This document shows, in pieces, positions 38,601 to 46,786 of a stretch of 64,000 bases of DNA. The position numbers and the translations under genes are program-made. The notes under the pieces were generated by a model. It worked only from the letters and a program-made list of their open reading frames with translations. It was not told the DNA's origin and ran no database searches. The DNA is from Chthoniobacteraceae bacterium (GTDB lineage Bacteria; Verrucomicrobiota; Verrucomicrobiia; Chthoniobacterales; Chthoniobacteraceae), in NCBI GenBank assembly GCA_028293625.1, contig JAQGOL010000030.1, forward strand, positions 606,566 through 670,565. The letters run 5' to 3'. Positions within the stretch are counted from its first letter, which is position 1; every line of letters starts with the position of its first letter.

Positions 38601-41600
38601 GCGCTGGTAAGAACCAACACGCCCGCATTATTCTTAACCACGTTGCCGGTTCCGCTGATGACACCGGCGTACGTGCCCGTCGTAATCGCAGGTGAAGCAA
38701 GCGCCTGATTAAAGATCAATGTGCCGTTGTTGGTGATGAGCCCTTGCAGACTTGCGCTGGTGCCTTCCACGGTTCCCGCAGAAATGGTTGTGCCACCCGT
38801 ATAGGAGTTTGGAGCTCTCATGGTGAGGGTTCCTGTTCCCGTTTTGGAAAGCCCGCCGGCTCCCGTGATGGACCCGTTACTAATCGTCGTGTTCCCGGCG
38901 CCGCCTACTGTCAGATTAAAGCCGGCGTTAACAATGCCACCGGTCAATTCAAGCGAGCCGGCTGTGGTTTGAATGGCAGAAGCGCTGCCAAGGGTAATGG
39001 GTCCGGCATAGATATTGGTGCCACTCACGTTATTCAGCGCGCCCGCCGCAGCGCTCGCAAGGCCCGCCCCATTGAGAATCAAGGGAATAGCGGGTGTGGA
39101 AATATTACCTTCCAACTGCAACGCGGCTCCATTCGCTACGGTAACACCCACGGAAGTGCCAAGCGCAGCCGGGTTGGAGATATTGATGGCACCCGCGTTG
39201 ATGACCACCGCGCCTGTAAAGGTATTGGCGTTTTGCAGCCTCACAAGGCCAGTCCCCGTTTTGGTAATCGACGCGCCGCCCGTGATGCCTGCGTTCCCGC
39301 TCAGCGTATAGGGAACTGCGCTGTTATTGAAGGTGATCGAGGTCGGAGCAACGTTCGTATTGATCGTCACCGAGCCATTGGTGATGGGCGCGTTCCCGTT
39401 GGCCGGGTTCGTGTCCTGGAATACCACAATATTGCCATCGCTATAGCTTGTGGCCACTGAACCGTTGGCCCAGTTCGTCGGCACCGGACTCCAGATCGAA
39501 TTGGCAGCTCCATTGCCGCCGGTTTGTCCCGTCCAGGTCAAAGACTGGATGGCAAGCGTCAAGGTAATCTTGTTTGCCGTATTGGTAAACGTATAGGTTC
39601 TTCCCGGCTGCGTCGCGAAGGTCGTTGCCGGGTTAAAGCCGGTGGCCGTGCCCGTGTAAGTAAAGAGCGTATAGGTTCCCGCCGCTGGAATTGATCCCTT
39701 GCCGCTCGCGTTGGCATCATCAAAGAGAAGGAGGTTAAGGCCACTGCTTGGAAGCACGAGATTGCCGTTGACCGCAATGACACCGCCGAAAGTGGACCCG
39801 CCCAGCCAGTAACTTAGCTTGGCGCCGGAAACCAGCGTCAGATTGCCAACCGTCAAGACACCAATGTTACCGGTGCCCGGCGAGACCGTGCTGCCGGAGA
39901 CAGTTGTCACCCCTCCAAGCACTGTGCCGTTTCCATTAAGCGTCTCGGTGCCAGTCAGGGTGATTCCGCCTCCGCTCAAACCGGTGACATCAAGAGTCCC
40001 ACCCGTACCGACAGTAAGCACTGGAGAGCTCGACAGAATGTTCGTGCCCGCATTTTCGAGTTTCAAGGTGCCCCCGGACACCAATGTATTGCCAGTGTAG
40101 GCTGCTGGACTTTTAAGAATAAGGATGCCCGGACCAGCCTTGGTCAAACCGGCACCGGTGCCGGAAATCACACCACCAACAGTCAGGGTATTGGAATTAA
40201 CTGTAACCTGACGGGTGCCGGTCAGGGTAACATTGCCGGTTCCCAGATTGAGATTCTTGTTGCCGGTATAGCTGAAGTTCCCCGCCCACGTCTGAGCATT
40301 GTTCGTGGTAAGCGTCACATCGGAAAGGCCCGTGCTCCCAATGCTGCCGCCGTTGATAACCAATGGGCCGGTTCCAATGGCCGAGGGGTTATTCAGGTTC
40401 AGGCCGCCCGTATTGAGCGTGGTGGCGCCCGTGTAGTTGCTCGCGCCTCCAAGACTCTGTGTTCCCGTGCCGATTTTAGTCAGCGTTCCCGCACCGGTAA
40501 TGGAGCCTGAAAACGTTGTGGAGGTATTATCGCTGCCGATGGTCAGGGCCGCAGCGCCGATAATCACCGTCTGACCGGTTGCCCCGCCCGCGGAATCCGC
40601 CAGCGAGCCGATGGTCTGCACGGCACTGGTTACATCAAGGGTGGTATTGGCTGACATCACAACAGCCGATGTCGCGGGCAGCGCACCGTAGCCGAGGTTC
40701 AACAAGCTGCCATCGCCCGGGTCAGTCACCGGAACATAATTGGTTGCCACCGCTTCATTCCGGCCCAGTGAATCGTAACCGAACCCGATTCCACCTGTAA
40801 ACCAGCCCTGATTACTTGGCCCGACGCCACCGCCGCCCTGCCCAAAGCGGGCCTCCAATACATGCCGTCCGGGCGTCAGTGTGTAGTTGGCTTTTGTCGG
40901 AGAATTCCACGCCGTATCATTGAGCACCGTGACGCCATCGATCTTCAGGAGCACGCTGTCGTCGAAGTTCTCGGCGAATGTCCATGTTACGTTCGTGGAG
41001 GAAGGGTTAAGGATGTAGCCGGTATAACCCCAGGTCGAGTTATCAACAAAATCCGGAGCCGCATTGCTCTCAGACTTGGGAGTGCCAAGCGTGATGTTGG
41101 TGGGCGGAATGGGATTGGTAACATCAAACGAGTTATTGAGCAGGTGCCCTTCATTAAGGCCCGGTTGAAGCGGATTGAGTTTGAGGGTGCCTCCGGTGAT
41201 CGTTGTCGGGCCGGTATAGGTACTGATATCCGAAAGCGTGAGCGTTCCCGCCCCGCTCTTTACGAACCCTCCCGCACCATCGACCGTACTATACACCCTG
41301 GAGTCGTTGCCATTCGTGTCGATCGTGCCCACACCGGTCACCGTCACCGGCGCGCGAAGCCCAAGCCCGCCGGCTGCCGCGCGAAGAGTCGCATTATTAA
41401 TCGTTACACGACTCGTGGAGGCAAGACCTGCCGTATTGGAACCAAGCGTGCCGCCGCTAACAACCGTAGGCCCCGTATACGTATTTGCACCGGTAAAATT
41501 CACAGTGCCCGCGTTCACCTTGGTCACGGATCCGACGCCACTGATTACCCCTGCGTAATCATTTGAGGCAGGAGCCGGAGTGGAAAGTGCCTGATCAAAG

Positions 41601-42586
41601 ATGAGGGCGCCCGCGTTGATGATATTCCCCTTCAAGCTTCCCGTGTGGCCAATGAGCGTGCCGACAGCGATAATGCTGGCACCGGTGTTAGTATTCGCCC
41701 CGGTCAGTGTCAGCGTTCCGGTGCCCCACTTGGTGACTCCGCCAATCCCGGAAAGGACCCCGCTATAAGTCGTGTCGCTGTTATCCTGGCCGGTAATGAT
41801 ATTGCCTGTAGGTAACGCCAAGGGCGTAGCGCCGGAAAGCGGCGTCTGCAGGACGATGTCAGGCGTTAGCTTTGCATTCGGATTGTTCACATCCAGATCG
41901 ACCATGGCCGTATCCCCCGGCCCGCTGATCTGCGCATTAAGACCAAAACCGCCGCCGCCCTCATAATAACCGACCGCGATATTATGATAGCCGGCGGATA
42001 AAGTGATTGTTCCAGTCCGGGTTGTTACTCCTTGAGAAAAGTTATTATTGACAACCGTTTGGCCGTCAATGAAGAGCATGCTGCCATCGTCACTGCTTGT
42101 ATTGAACGTATAGAGTCCCGCCGTGCCGATATTCAGCAAGCCGGAGTAGAAGCTCTCCACATTAACGGCATTCACGTTATACGGAGCTGGAAACCCGCTG
42201 CCGTTTGTCTGGAAATTCAACGTCGGTGAATTATCGATGATCAACGCCGGCACGCCTGAACTCAGATGCGTCTGCAGGCTAATGAACGTATTAAAATTCG
42301 GGTCCGAACCATTGATATTGGCCGGCGCAATATTGAAGTACTGGCCAAGCAATCCTGTATTGTCGCCTTGCGCCCGCGCGGCTTCAAGAGGCCCAAAGAG
42401 TGCAGCGGTTGCGGCGATAGCCATAAATCCCAACCCACCGCGTCCGGACGTCCCTGCAATGACATCCGTACAGGCCAGGCGCAGGGACGGCGCCTTGGAA
42501 CGATTGCGGACGGGACTAGCCGGAATCTGCTGTCCCGTAGATGTGTTTACGCGGCGTTTGTGAGATGACGATAGGATGGAGCTCAT
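35627..42586 (-). CDS. Giant PATR-repeat / PA14 protein with PEP-CTERM sorting signal
   Basis: 2319 residues from the ATG at 42586 (MSSILSSSHKRRVNTSTGQQ). A start at 42703 would add 39 residues and cross an inverted repeat, so I prefer the inner one. A long basic n-region of about 45 residues precedes the hydrophobic GLGFMAIAATAALFGPLEAARA. The protein holds about 12 passenger-associated (PATR) repeats of the type TKxGxGTLTLxGxxxYTGxTxI. Two PA14-like domains are built around LLGQYFNIAPANI / LLGQYFNLAPANL, and two further related modules around FVDNSTWGYTGYIL / FIDNSTWGYTGKIL. The C-terminus VPEPGSLALLGGAGILLGLK plus an Arg-rich tail is a PEP-CTERM signal. There is no autotransporter barrel. 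It is probably exported and anchored through an exosortase encoded elsewhere. Confidence 0.9.
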   Translation of the reverse strand: MSSILSSSHKRRVNTSTGQQIPASPVRNRSKAPSLRLACTDVIAGTSGRGGLGFMAIAATAALFGPLEAARAQGDNTGLLGQYFNIAPANINGSDPNFNTFISLQTHLSSGVPALIIDNSPTLNFQTNGSGFPAPYNVNAVNVESFYSGLLNIGTAGLYTFNTSSDDGSMLFIDGQTVVNNNFSQGVTTRTGTITLSAGYHNIAVGYYEGGGGFGLNAQISGPGDTAMVDLDVNNPNAKLTPDIVLQTPLSGATPLALPTGNIITGQDNSDTTYSGVLSGIGGVTKWGTGTLTLTGANTNTGASIIAVGTLIGHTGSLKGNIINAGALIFDQALSTPAPASNDYAGVISGVGSVTKVNAGTVNFTGANTYTGPTVVSGGTLGSNTAGLASTSRVTINNATLRAAAGGLGLRAPVTVTGVGTIDTNGNDSRVYSTVDGAGGFVKSGAGTLTLSDISTYTGPTTITGGTLKLNPLQPGLNEGHLLNNSFDVTNPIPPTNITLGTPKSESNAAPDFVDNSTWGYTGYILNPSSTNVTWTFAENFDDSVLLKIDGVTVLNDTAWNSPTKANYTLTPGRHVLEARFGQGGGGVGPSNQGWFTGGIGFGYDSLGRNEAVATNYVPVTDPGDGSLLNLGYGALPATSAVVMSANTTLDVTSAVQTIGSLADSAGGATGQTVIIGAAALTIGSDNTSTTFSGSITGAGTLTKIGTGTQSLGGASNYTGATTLNTGGLNLNNPSAIGTGPLVINGGSIGSTGLSDVTLTTNNAQTWAGNFSYTGNKNLNLGTGNVTLTGTRQVTVNSNTLTVGGVISGTGAGLTKAGPGILILKSPAAYTGNTLVSGGTLKLENAGTNILSSSPVLTVGTGGTLDVTGLSGGGITLTGTETLNGNGTVLGGVTTVSGSTVSPGTGNIGVLTVGNLTLVSGAKLSYWLGGSTFGGVIAVNGNLVLPSSGLNLLLFDDANASGKGSIPAAGTYTLFTYTGTATGFNPATTFATQPGRTYTFTNTANKITLTLAIQSLTWTGQTGGNGAANSIWSPVPTNWANGSVATSYSDGNIVVFQDTNPANGNAPITNGSVTINTNVAPTSITFNNSAVPYTLSGNAGITGGASITKTGTGLVRLQNANTFTGAVVINAGAINISNPAALGTSVGVTVANGAALQLEGNISTPAIPLILNGAGLASAAAGALNNVSGTNIYAGPITLGSASAIQTTAGSLELTGGIVNAGFNLTVGGAGNTTISNGSITGAGGLSKTGTGTLTMRAPNSYTGGTTISAGTVEGTSASLQGLITNNGTLIFNQALASPAITTGTYAGVISGTGNVVKNNAGVLVLTSANTYTGGTTVNGGTLALAVGGNTGTLPAASVVTVNSGAALRLDAADALGYGSGSVAPVTLNGGTLTIAPGIHATLPAITMTAGSLAAAGDGDGPGNYILDGSITTGASADPSVISAPKITLRGGAVTGSPVEFNVALGTGAVDLRVASTISDAGSGLVKTGTGIMVLAKDGNYTGGTTINAGTVVAGARALGTGAVTVAAGATLSVSQTGSVGLLGQYFNLAPANLSNTNPNFVSQDKLLASVASSTATIVGNATTLNFELTGKGFPAPYNINATNLQTYHSGMLNIPTEGLYTFNTTSDDGSVIFIDGNLVVDNNFFQGPTTRANSVALAAGLHNIAVGFYQGGGGYGMNAQMSGPGDNVMVDLGSAAASGQITPDLAISSLSGAGSVSLKTGNLVVGTDNGNGAFSGVITGIGSVSKFGTGTQTITGANTYTGGTNVIGGTLKIGHVNGLSSGPVTVTQVATLDLDGFNQSVPSITGKGNVALGSATLTVGSDNSSTSFDGGIGGTGGLTKVGSGTLTLGGTNYYSGKTEITAGTIKLPEATGVSQPGLFEGRLAAAFDETNPIPHDGVKLTTERANSTDTGAFIDNSTWGYTGKILNGTSSPATVTFSENFDDNVLLLIDGVQILRDTVWNAQTTGNYNLTPGYHSVELRVGQGGGGVGPANGGVGGFGVAYSLDGGTNWLPFTDPGDGSILTTGTDVSSGVPSNSAVVLSSNTTFDISSNAIKVGSVSDAAGAVTGHQVLLGSGTLTAGGDNTSTTFSGVISGTGNVTKAGTGAWTLKGDSTYTGATNINGGSLLVGGSLSGTTGVNVASFATLGGNGTITTAINGNVVLADGAKLAPGLAGTGTLTMTLGGTGGLKLADAVKTAGSHALLFDLGNVASSDKIVLTLGSLDIGAGLLGIDDFTFSDAGGLAAGNTYTLFDTSSPIVGTFGANLSGSFNGFIGTLSFADSGHDIILTVAVPEPGSLALLGGAGILLGLKRFRRSMRRI

Positions 42587-42957
42587 GGGGGAAAGAGGGA
42601 GGAACTGCCGATTCGGGGGGATTGGGGTGAACCAGGGAAATTTCCTATCATTAATGAAACCTTTTTCAAATAGCTCATTTGAGTCATTATCGTTCCACAG
42701 CACCTAACAATGAGCGGCGGCGCTTTCCGCTGGCCCCTCTACGGAAGCTTATAAGCGCCCGAATCGAGGGGCACGCTTTGCCGCGATTCCGCGACAGAAG
42801 GCGGAGGCATGTTTACTGGTTCCCTACAATCGGCGAATTGATTTTATCAAATGCGGAGCACCCCGGGCGGCGCTCCCTTTCGAGCTTCCCCGAGTTCGCC
42901 TTTTTTAAATTTCGCTACTGGCTTGCGTCGCTACTCTTTTAGTAAACCTTCGCGCGC
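42587..42957. other. Divergent promoter region of the PATR giant and the halogenase
   Basis: 371 bp between two divergently read genes. It holds an inverted repeat (listed separately) and an AT-rich run (about 42640-42690). The half nearer the halogenase is GC-rich up to about 42900 and ends in ttttttaaattt before the ATG at 42958. A short open frame on the plus strand (42679-42942) has no convincing features. No RNA gene was recognised. Confidence 0.5.
42666..42682. promoter_or_regulatory. Inverted repeat, candidate operator
   Basis: TCAAAT-AGCTC-ATTTGA is a perfect 6 bp inverted repeat with a 5 nt spacer, about 80 bp before the PATR giant start and about 275 bp before the halogenase start. 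The spacing suits a dimeric regulator, but there is no direct evidence for one. Confidence 0.3.
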
Positions 42958-44496
42958 ATGAACATCGTTATCATAGGTGGTGGCGCTGCAGGTTGGATGG
43001 CGGCCATCGCCATTTCCGCCCGTTTTCCGGAAATGCAAGTTACAATTATCGACCCGAAAGCGATTGGCCCGATAGGCGTTGGAGAAAGTGTCACCGGAGT
43101 GGTCATTAATTTCGTCACCGACCCGCTGCACGGATTAAGTCTGGGGGAGATGTTCCGCCGTTGCGGCGCCACCTATAAGACCGGAATTTGGTATAAAAAC
43201 TGGCACGGCCCCGGGACTGAGTATCTTTCCACGATCGATTCGCCCAGCCTCTTCTTTAAACACAATTATGATAATTGTATGGAAGAATTTTATGCGAGTG
43301 CAATCGCCTCCAATGTCAATATAAGTGAGTTATTGCACTATGGCCTGCTGATGAGAAATGGTCTGACCGATCATTTCCGGATGGCTGACGGAACCGTGAA
43401 TTCCGAATTCGCATTCGCTTCCTGTCATTTTGACGCGCTGAAGTTCGCCGCGTGGTTGCAGGAAGTGGGACCCCGCCGTGCGAACCTGCATCATGTCGAC
43501 GATGTCCTCCAATCATTCGAGCAGGACCCGCAAACCGGGCACGTCACAAAAATTCGCACATGCACGGGACACGAAATTGCCGGAGATTTTTTCATCGATT
43601 GCTCAGGCTTCCACCGGACGCTTTTTGAGAAAGCCTATCGGCCGCAATGGAAAAGTTATGCCGATCATATCCGGGTCGATTCCGCGATCCCGAGCTTCGT
43701 ACCGTATGCCAATGGAGAGCAGGTTCCCAACTATACAATGGCGACCGCCATGCCTCATGGCTGGATGTGGCAAATCCCCACGCAATCCCGCCTCGGGAGA
43801 GGTTACATTTTTTCTTCCCGCTACGTCAGTGACGAGCAAGCGATCGCCGACTTTCGGAGCACCGGGGTCGATCTGGGCGAAAGTCCGCGAATCCTTCATT
43901 TCTCACCCGGTCGATTTGAGAAGCTCTGGATTGGAAACGTCTGCACGATTGGTTTGGCCGGTGTTTTTTCCGAGCCTCTGGAAGCTTCGACAATTCATGG
44001 CATGTATGTGCAGATCCGGTTGCTGACTGAGTTATTCCTCCCCTTTTACTCCACGGATTCAGCAAAAGTGATGGCTGCTCAATACAACCAATTGTGCACG
44101 GCTGCGTATGACGACTACGTGGATTTCATTAGCTTCCACTACCGCACCGGCCGCTCGGACACCGAGTTTTGGAGCGACTACCAAAAGCCCTCGGCGATCA
44201 CATCGGCCAATGCCGCGCGGATGGAAAAATGGCGTTACGCCTTTCCCGTGCGCGAAGACTTCGCGCCGACCTATACCCAGCTCGCAGGCCTGACCACCGG
44301 GCTTGTGATCTGGGCGCCAATGCTCGCCGGGCTCGGTTTTTTGCGCGCCGAAGTGGCGGACAGATTCGTGCGAATGTCCCGTTACCCGAAAAAGATCGAG
44401 GAGAATATGGCGCAGTATATCAAGATCAGAAACCGCGTTGTTACCACTGCGCTGACGCAGGCCGAAGCGATTGATTACATGCGGAGTCGGCAGTAA
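42958..44496 (+). CDS. Flavin-dependent halogenase (tryptophan halogenase family)
   Basis: 512 residues. The FAD-binding N-terminus is MNIVIIGGGAAGWMAAIAI (GxGxxG-type). IGVGESVTG follows, then the Lys74 in ATYKTGIWYKNW, which aligns with the catalytic Lys of PrnA/RebH. GWMWQIP (268-274) matches the WxWxIP signature that keeps the family from acting as monooxygenases. Glu342 in VFSEPLEAST fits the glutamate near the halide site. Such enzymes use FADH2, oxygen and halide to make an enzyme-channelled hypohalous species that halogenates indoles or other aromatics. A separate flavin reductase is normally required and none lies nearby. No TonB receptor or biosynthetic cluster is adjacent, so the substrate is unknown. 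Confidence 0.9.
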   Translation: MNIVIIGGGAAGWMAAIAISARFPEMQVTIIDPKAIGPIGVGESVTGVVINFVTDPLHGLSLGEMFRRCGATYKTGIWYKNWHGPGTEYLSTIDSPSLFFKHNYDNCMEEFYASAIASNVNISELLHYGLLMRNGLTDHFRMADGTVNSEFAFASCHFDALKFAAWLQEVGPRRANLHHVDDVLQSFEQDPQTGHVTKIRTCTGHEIAGDFFIDCSGFHRTLFEKAYRPQWKSYADHIRVDSAIPSFVPYANGEQVPNYTMATAMPHGWMWQIPTQSRLGRGYIFSSRYVSDEQAIADFRSTGVDLGESPRILHFSPGRFEKLWIGNVCTIGLAGVFSEPLEASTIHGMYVQIRLLTELFLPFYSTDSAKVMAAQYNQLCTAAYDDYVDFISFHYRTGRSDTEFWSDYQKPSAITSANAARMEKWRYAFPVREDFAPTYTQLAGLTTGLVIWAPMLAGLGFLRAEVADRFVRMSRYPKKIEENMAQYIKIRNRVVTTALTQAEAIDYMRSRQ

Positions 44497-44582
44497 TTTT
44501 CGCGCCGTGCCGGTTGCGCCTGGCGAAGCGGCGGCGCAAATGCCCGGCCGGCATGCTATGAAAAACCGGCATCCGATCAAAG

Positions 44583-45224
44583 CTACCCGACGTCGTAACG
44601 ATGTGTCTGCAGGTAGGTTCGCGCGGCTTCAGTCCGGCAGCGCACATGCAGCTTTTCGTAAATGTGCTTCAAGTGATTGCGTACTGTGTCGTAGCTAATT
44701 TTCAGGCGCGCGCCGATTTCTTTGTTGGAGAGCCCTTCCGCAAGCAAAGCCAAAAGCTCTTCTTCCCGAGCCGAGAGGAGCTCGGTTGCACGTTCGATGC
44801 GTCCCGGTTTCTGAAAAAACTCAACCACCTGCCTTGCAATTTCGGGAGTCATCGGCGCGCCACCAACACGCACCTCGGCGATCGCGCGGATAATTTCAAG
44901 CGGCTCCGAGCGTTTTAACAAATACCCCGAGGCGCCGGCACGCAACGCCTGGAAAATGAGATCGTGGTCGCGATAAATCGTCACAATGATGATCTGCAGG
45001 CGCGGCTGCTGAATCTTAAGCTGGGCGGTGCAGGCAATGCCCGAGGCGCCTGGAAGATGGATGTCCATCAGGATGACTTCGGGCTGTTTTTGCGCCACAC
45101 CCGCCAGGGCCGCTTCCGCGGAAGCAAATGCGCACACACATTCGTAACCCGGCTCCGAGTCAATCCAATCCTTAAACGAGTTACGCACAATGGCGTTATC
45201 CTCGATAATGCCAACGCGGATCAT
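44583..45224 (-). CDS. NarL/FixJ-family response regulator
   Basis: 213 residues. The receiver domain has the acidic pair IIEDN (Glu8-Asp9) and phospho-acceptor Asp54 in ILMDIHLPGASG. The C-terminal LuxR helix-turn-helix is LSAREEELLALLAEGLSNKEIG plus YDTVRNHLKHIYEKL, about 145-195. It lies 63 bp after the histidine kinase gene on the same strand, as the last gene of a co-directional run. It probably binds DNA when phosphorylated; its targets are not known. Confidence 0.95.
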   Translation of the reverse strand: MIRVGIIEDNAIVRNSFKDWIDSEPGYECVCAFASAEAALAGVAQKQPEVILMDIHLPGASGIACTAQLKIQQPRLQIIIVTIYRDHDLIFQALRAGASGYLLKRSEPLEIIRAIAEVRVGGAPMTPEIARQVVEFFQKPGRIERATELLSAREEELLALLAEGLSNKEIGARLKISYDTVRNHLKHIYEKLHVRCRTEAARTYLQTHRYDVG

Positions 45225-45287
45225 AACGACGGCAGCCGGTGGGCATGGAAAAATTCAGGGGGGGCCGACATGAGACGAAAGGAACGT

Positions 45288-46019
45288 TTACAGAGGCAAT
45301 AGGCAAGGCAACGGAAGGGTAAGAAGTATAACTGTTCCTCCGGCCGGTCCGGGTTGCACCGTGAATGAGCCGCCAACCTCCGCCATTCGCGCGCGCAAAT
45401 TGCGCAATCCGTTTCCGGGATTAATGGACGTGGGAGAAAATCCGCGTCCGTTATCAGCGAGGGAGACCTGAAGCCGCTCTTCCTTACTCTCGATTGAAAG
45501 GACGATCTCGGTGGCGTTCGCATGACGCACGGCGTTATTAAGAACCTCTTTGATTGAACAAAAAAGATGATGGCGTGTGGCCGAATCAAGCACGCGTTTG
45601 GGAAGCGGAGTGCTAATTTTGATGCGCAATACGATGCCGGCATTCTCAAGGTATTCGCGCGTAAAAGCCACGGTGTAATTAACAAGCGACTCGAGAGTAT
45701 CCTGCACCGGGTTGATGGCCCAGATGATCAGGTCGAGTGCTTCCACCGAGGCGCGCGCTTTTTTGGCAATCGCGGCAAATGATTGTTCAACCCGCTCGGG
45801 CGCTTCGTTACGGACCGTCCTGCCGCTGGCCAGCATGGTAATCTCAGTCAGCATCGCTCCGAGATCATCATGCAAATCACGTGCGATCCGTGCGCGTTCG
45901 CGGTCGACGGCCACAAGCGACAAACGGTGGCGCCCCCGGTGGCGCACTCCAAGAACACCGAGAAGGGCGCCGATCAATCCGCTGGAGGCTGTTAACGCCC
46001 ACACATTCATTTCAATCAC
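45288..46019 (-). CDS. NarL-type sensor histidine kinase
   Basis: 243 residues. One short membrane helix near the N-terminus (WALTASSGLIGALLGVLG), then a HisKA_3 domain with His50 in RERARIARDLHDDLGAML and a HATPase_c domain with the N box VLNNAVRHANATEI and DNGRGFSP. There is no sensor domain, so it may sense through its membrane segment or through a partner. The start overlaps the stop of the DUF218 gene (ATGA, 46016-46019), which suggests that envelope protein is linked to its signalling. The response regulator follows. Confidence 0.92.
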   Translation of the reverse strand: MIEMNVWALTASSGLIGALLGVLGVRHRGRHRLSLVAVDRERARIARDLHDDLGAMLTEITMLASGRTVRNEAPERVEQSFAAIAKKARASVEALDLIIWAINPVQDTLESLVNYTVAFTREYLENAGIVLRIKISTPLPKRVLDSATRHHLFCSIKEVLNNAVRHANATEIVLSIESKEERLQVSLADNGRGFSPTSINPGNGLRNLRARMAEVGGSFTVQPGPAGGTVILLTLPLPCLLPL

Positions 46020-46708
46020 TCCGCTTTGAAAAAAAACCGGGCGTAACAGTAGGCCAGAAGTTCATCGCTGACTGATCGAAAGCCCATGCTCGATGCCCAC
46101 CAGCGCTGCGGATCAAACATCAAATCGTCCACAGAAATAATTCCAACTTCGCAATCCGCAGCGCATGCCCGTTGATAAAGCAACCAGGTCCGCCGGGAAT
46201 GCGGTCCCGTGGAGATGACATTGAAGGAGCTGACCGGGCCGGCCTTCAAGCCCTCTTTAAATGCGATCGCGGAACCATAGGTGCGATCCCGTATCATCTC
46301 CGGTGCGGGAATGGCATGCACGAGCGCCGGATTAAAACCAAAAGCCACCAGCGTCGCCGCACCCACTTCGGCATACGTCTTGTATTTAAAGAGCGGTGCG
46401 CCTTTATCAATGGGTCCGCCGGTTACATAAAGACGCTTATAATGACCTTGGTTAAATTCCTGGATGGTTGCCGCCACCGTCGCATCGTTTGCCCAGCCCT
46501 CCATCACAAGTGTTTCGGTCCCAATTACCGGAGCGTTTACGGCAAGAAAATCATGGATCGCCCTCAACCCAAAGGGGCCGAGTGTGCCGGCAATCAGTAA
46601 AACAAGAACCCACGCCCGCCAGGTCGGCATCCATACCTGCCGTTGCCGGAAAAAAACCGGAACCGGCAACCATTTTTTACGCGGAGTTTGGGTAGCAACA
46701 GGAGTCAC
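46016..46708 (-). CDS. DUF218/YdcF family membrane protein
   Basis: 230 residues. One membrane helix near residues 30-50 (WRAWVLVLLIAGTLGPFGL) then a DUF218-type domain: APVIGTETLVMEGWANDATVA, KRLYVTGGPIDKG and MIRDRTYGSAIAFKE. Members such as SanA and ElyC influence envelope permeability and peptidoglycan-precursor handling; the chemistry is not settled. It overlaps the histidine kinase start and follows sanA by 78 bp. Confidence 0.82.
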   Translation of the reverse strand: MTPVATQTPRKKWLPVPVFFRQRQVWMPTWRAWVLVLLIAGTLGPFGLRAIHDFLAVNAPVIGTETLVMEGWANDATVAATIQEFNQGHYKRLYVTGGPIDKGAPLFKYKTYAEVGAATLVAFGFNPALVHAIPAPEMIRDRTYGSAIAFKEGLKAGPVSSFNVISTGPHSRRTWLLYQRACAADCEVGIISVDDLMFDPQRWWASSMGFRSVSDELLAYCYARFFFKAE

Positions 46709-46786
46709 GGCGGCAAGGGGGAGCTAGACGCATCGGTTCATCGTCTTAAGAACTGATGCATTCTATGAGTGACGCTGTCGAGGAAT

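Noticed and set aside
36000-42300. Repetitive GT/GC-rich DNA that could be a satellite or CRISPR-like array
   Set aside because: The repeats are degenerate coding repeats (PATR motifs) of one open gene; spacing and sequence vary and there are no identical repeats with unique spacers.
42587-42703. Longer start for the PATR giant
   Set aside because: It would run across the inverted repeat at 42666-42682 and adds 39 residues with no signal-peptide logic.
42679-42942. Short open frame between the PATR giant and the halogenase
   Set aside because: Composition is Arg-rich and low complexity with no domain; it lies in a divergent promoter region.
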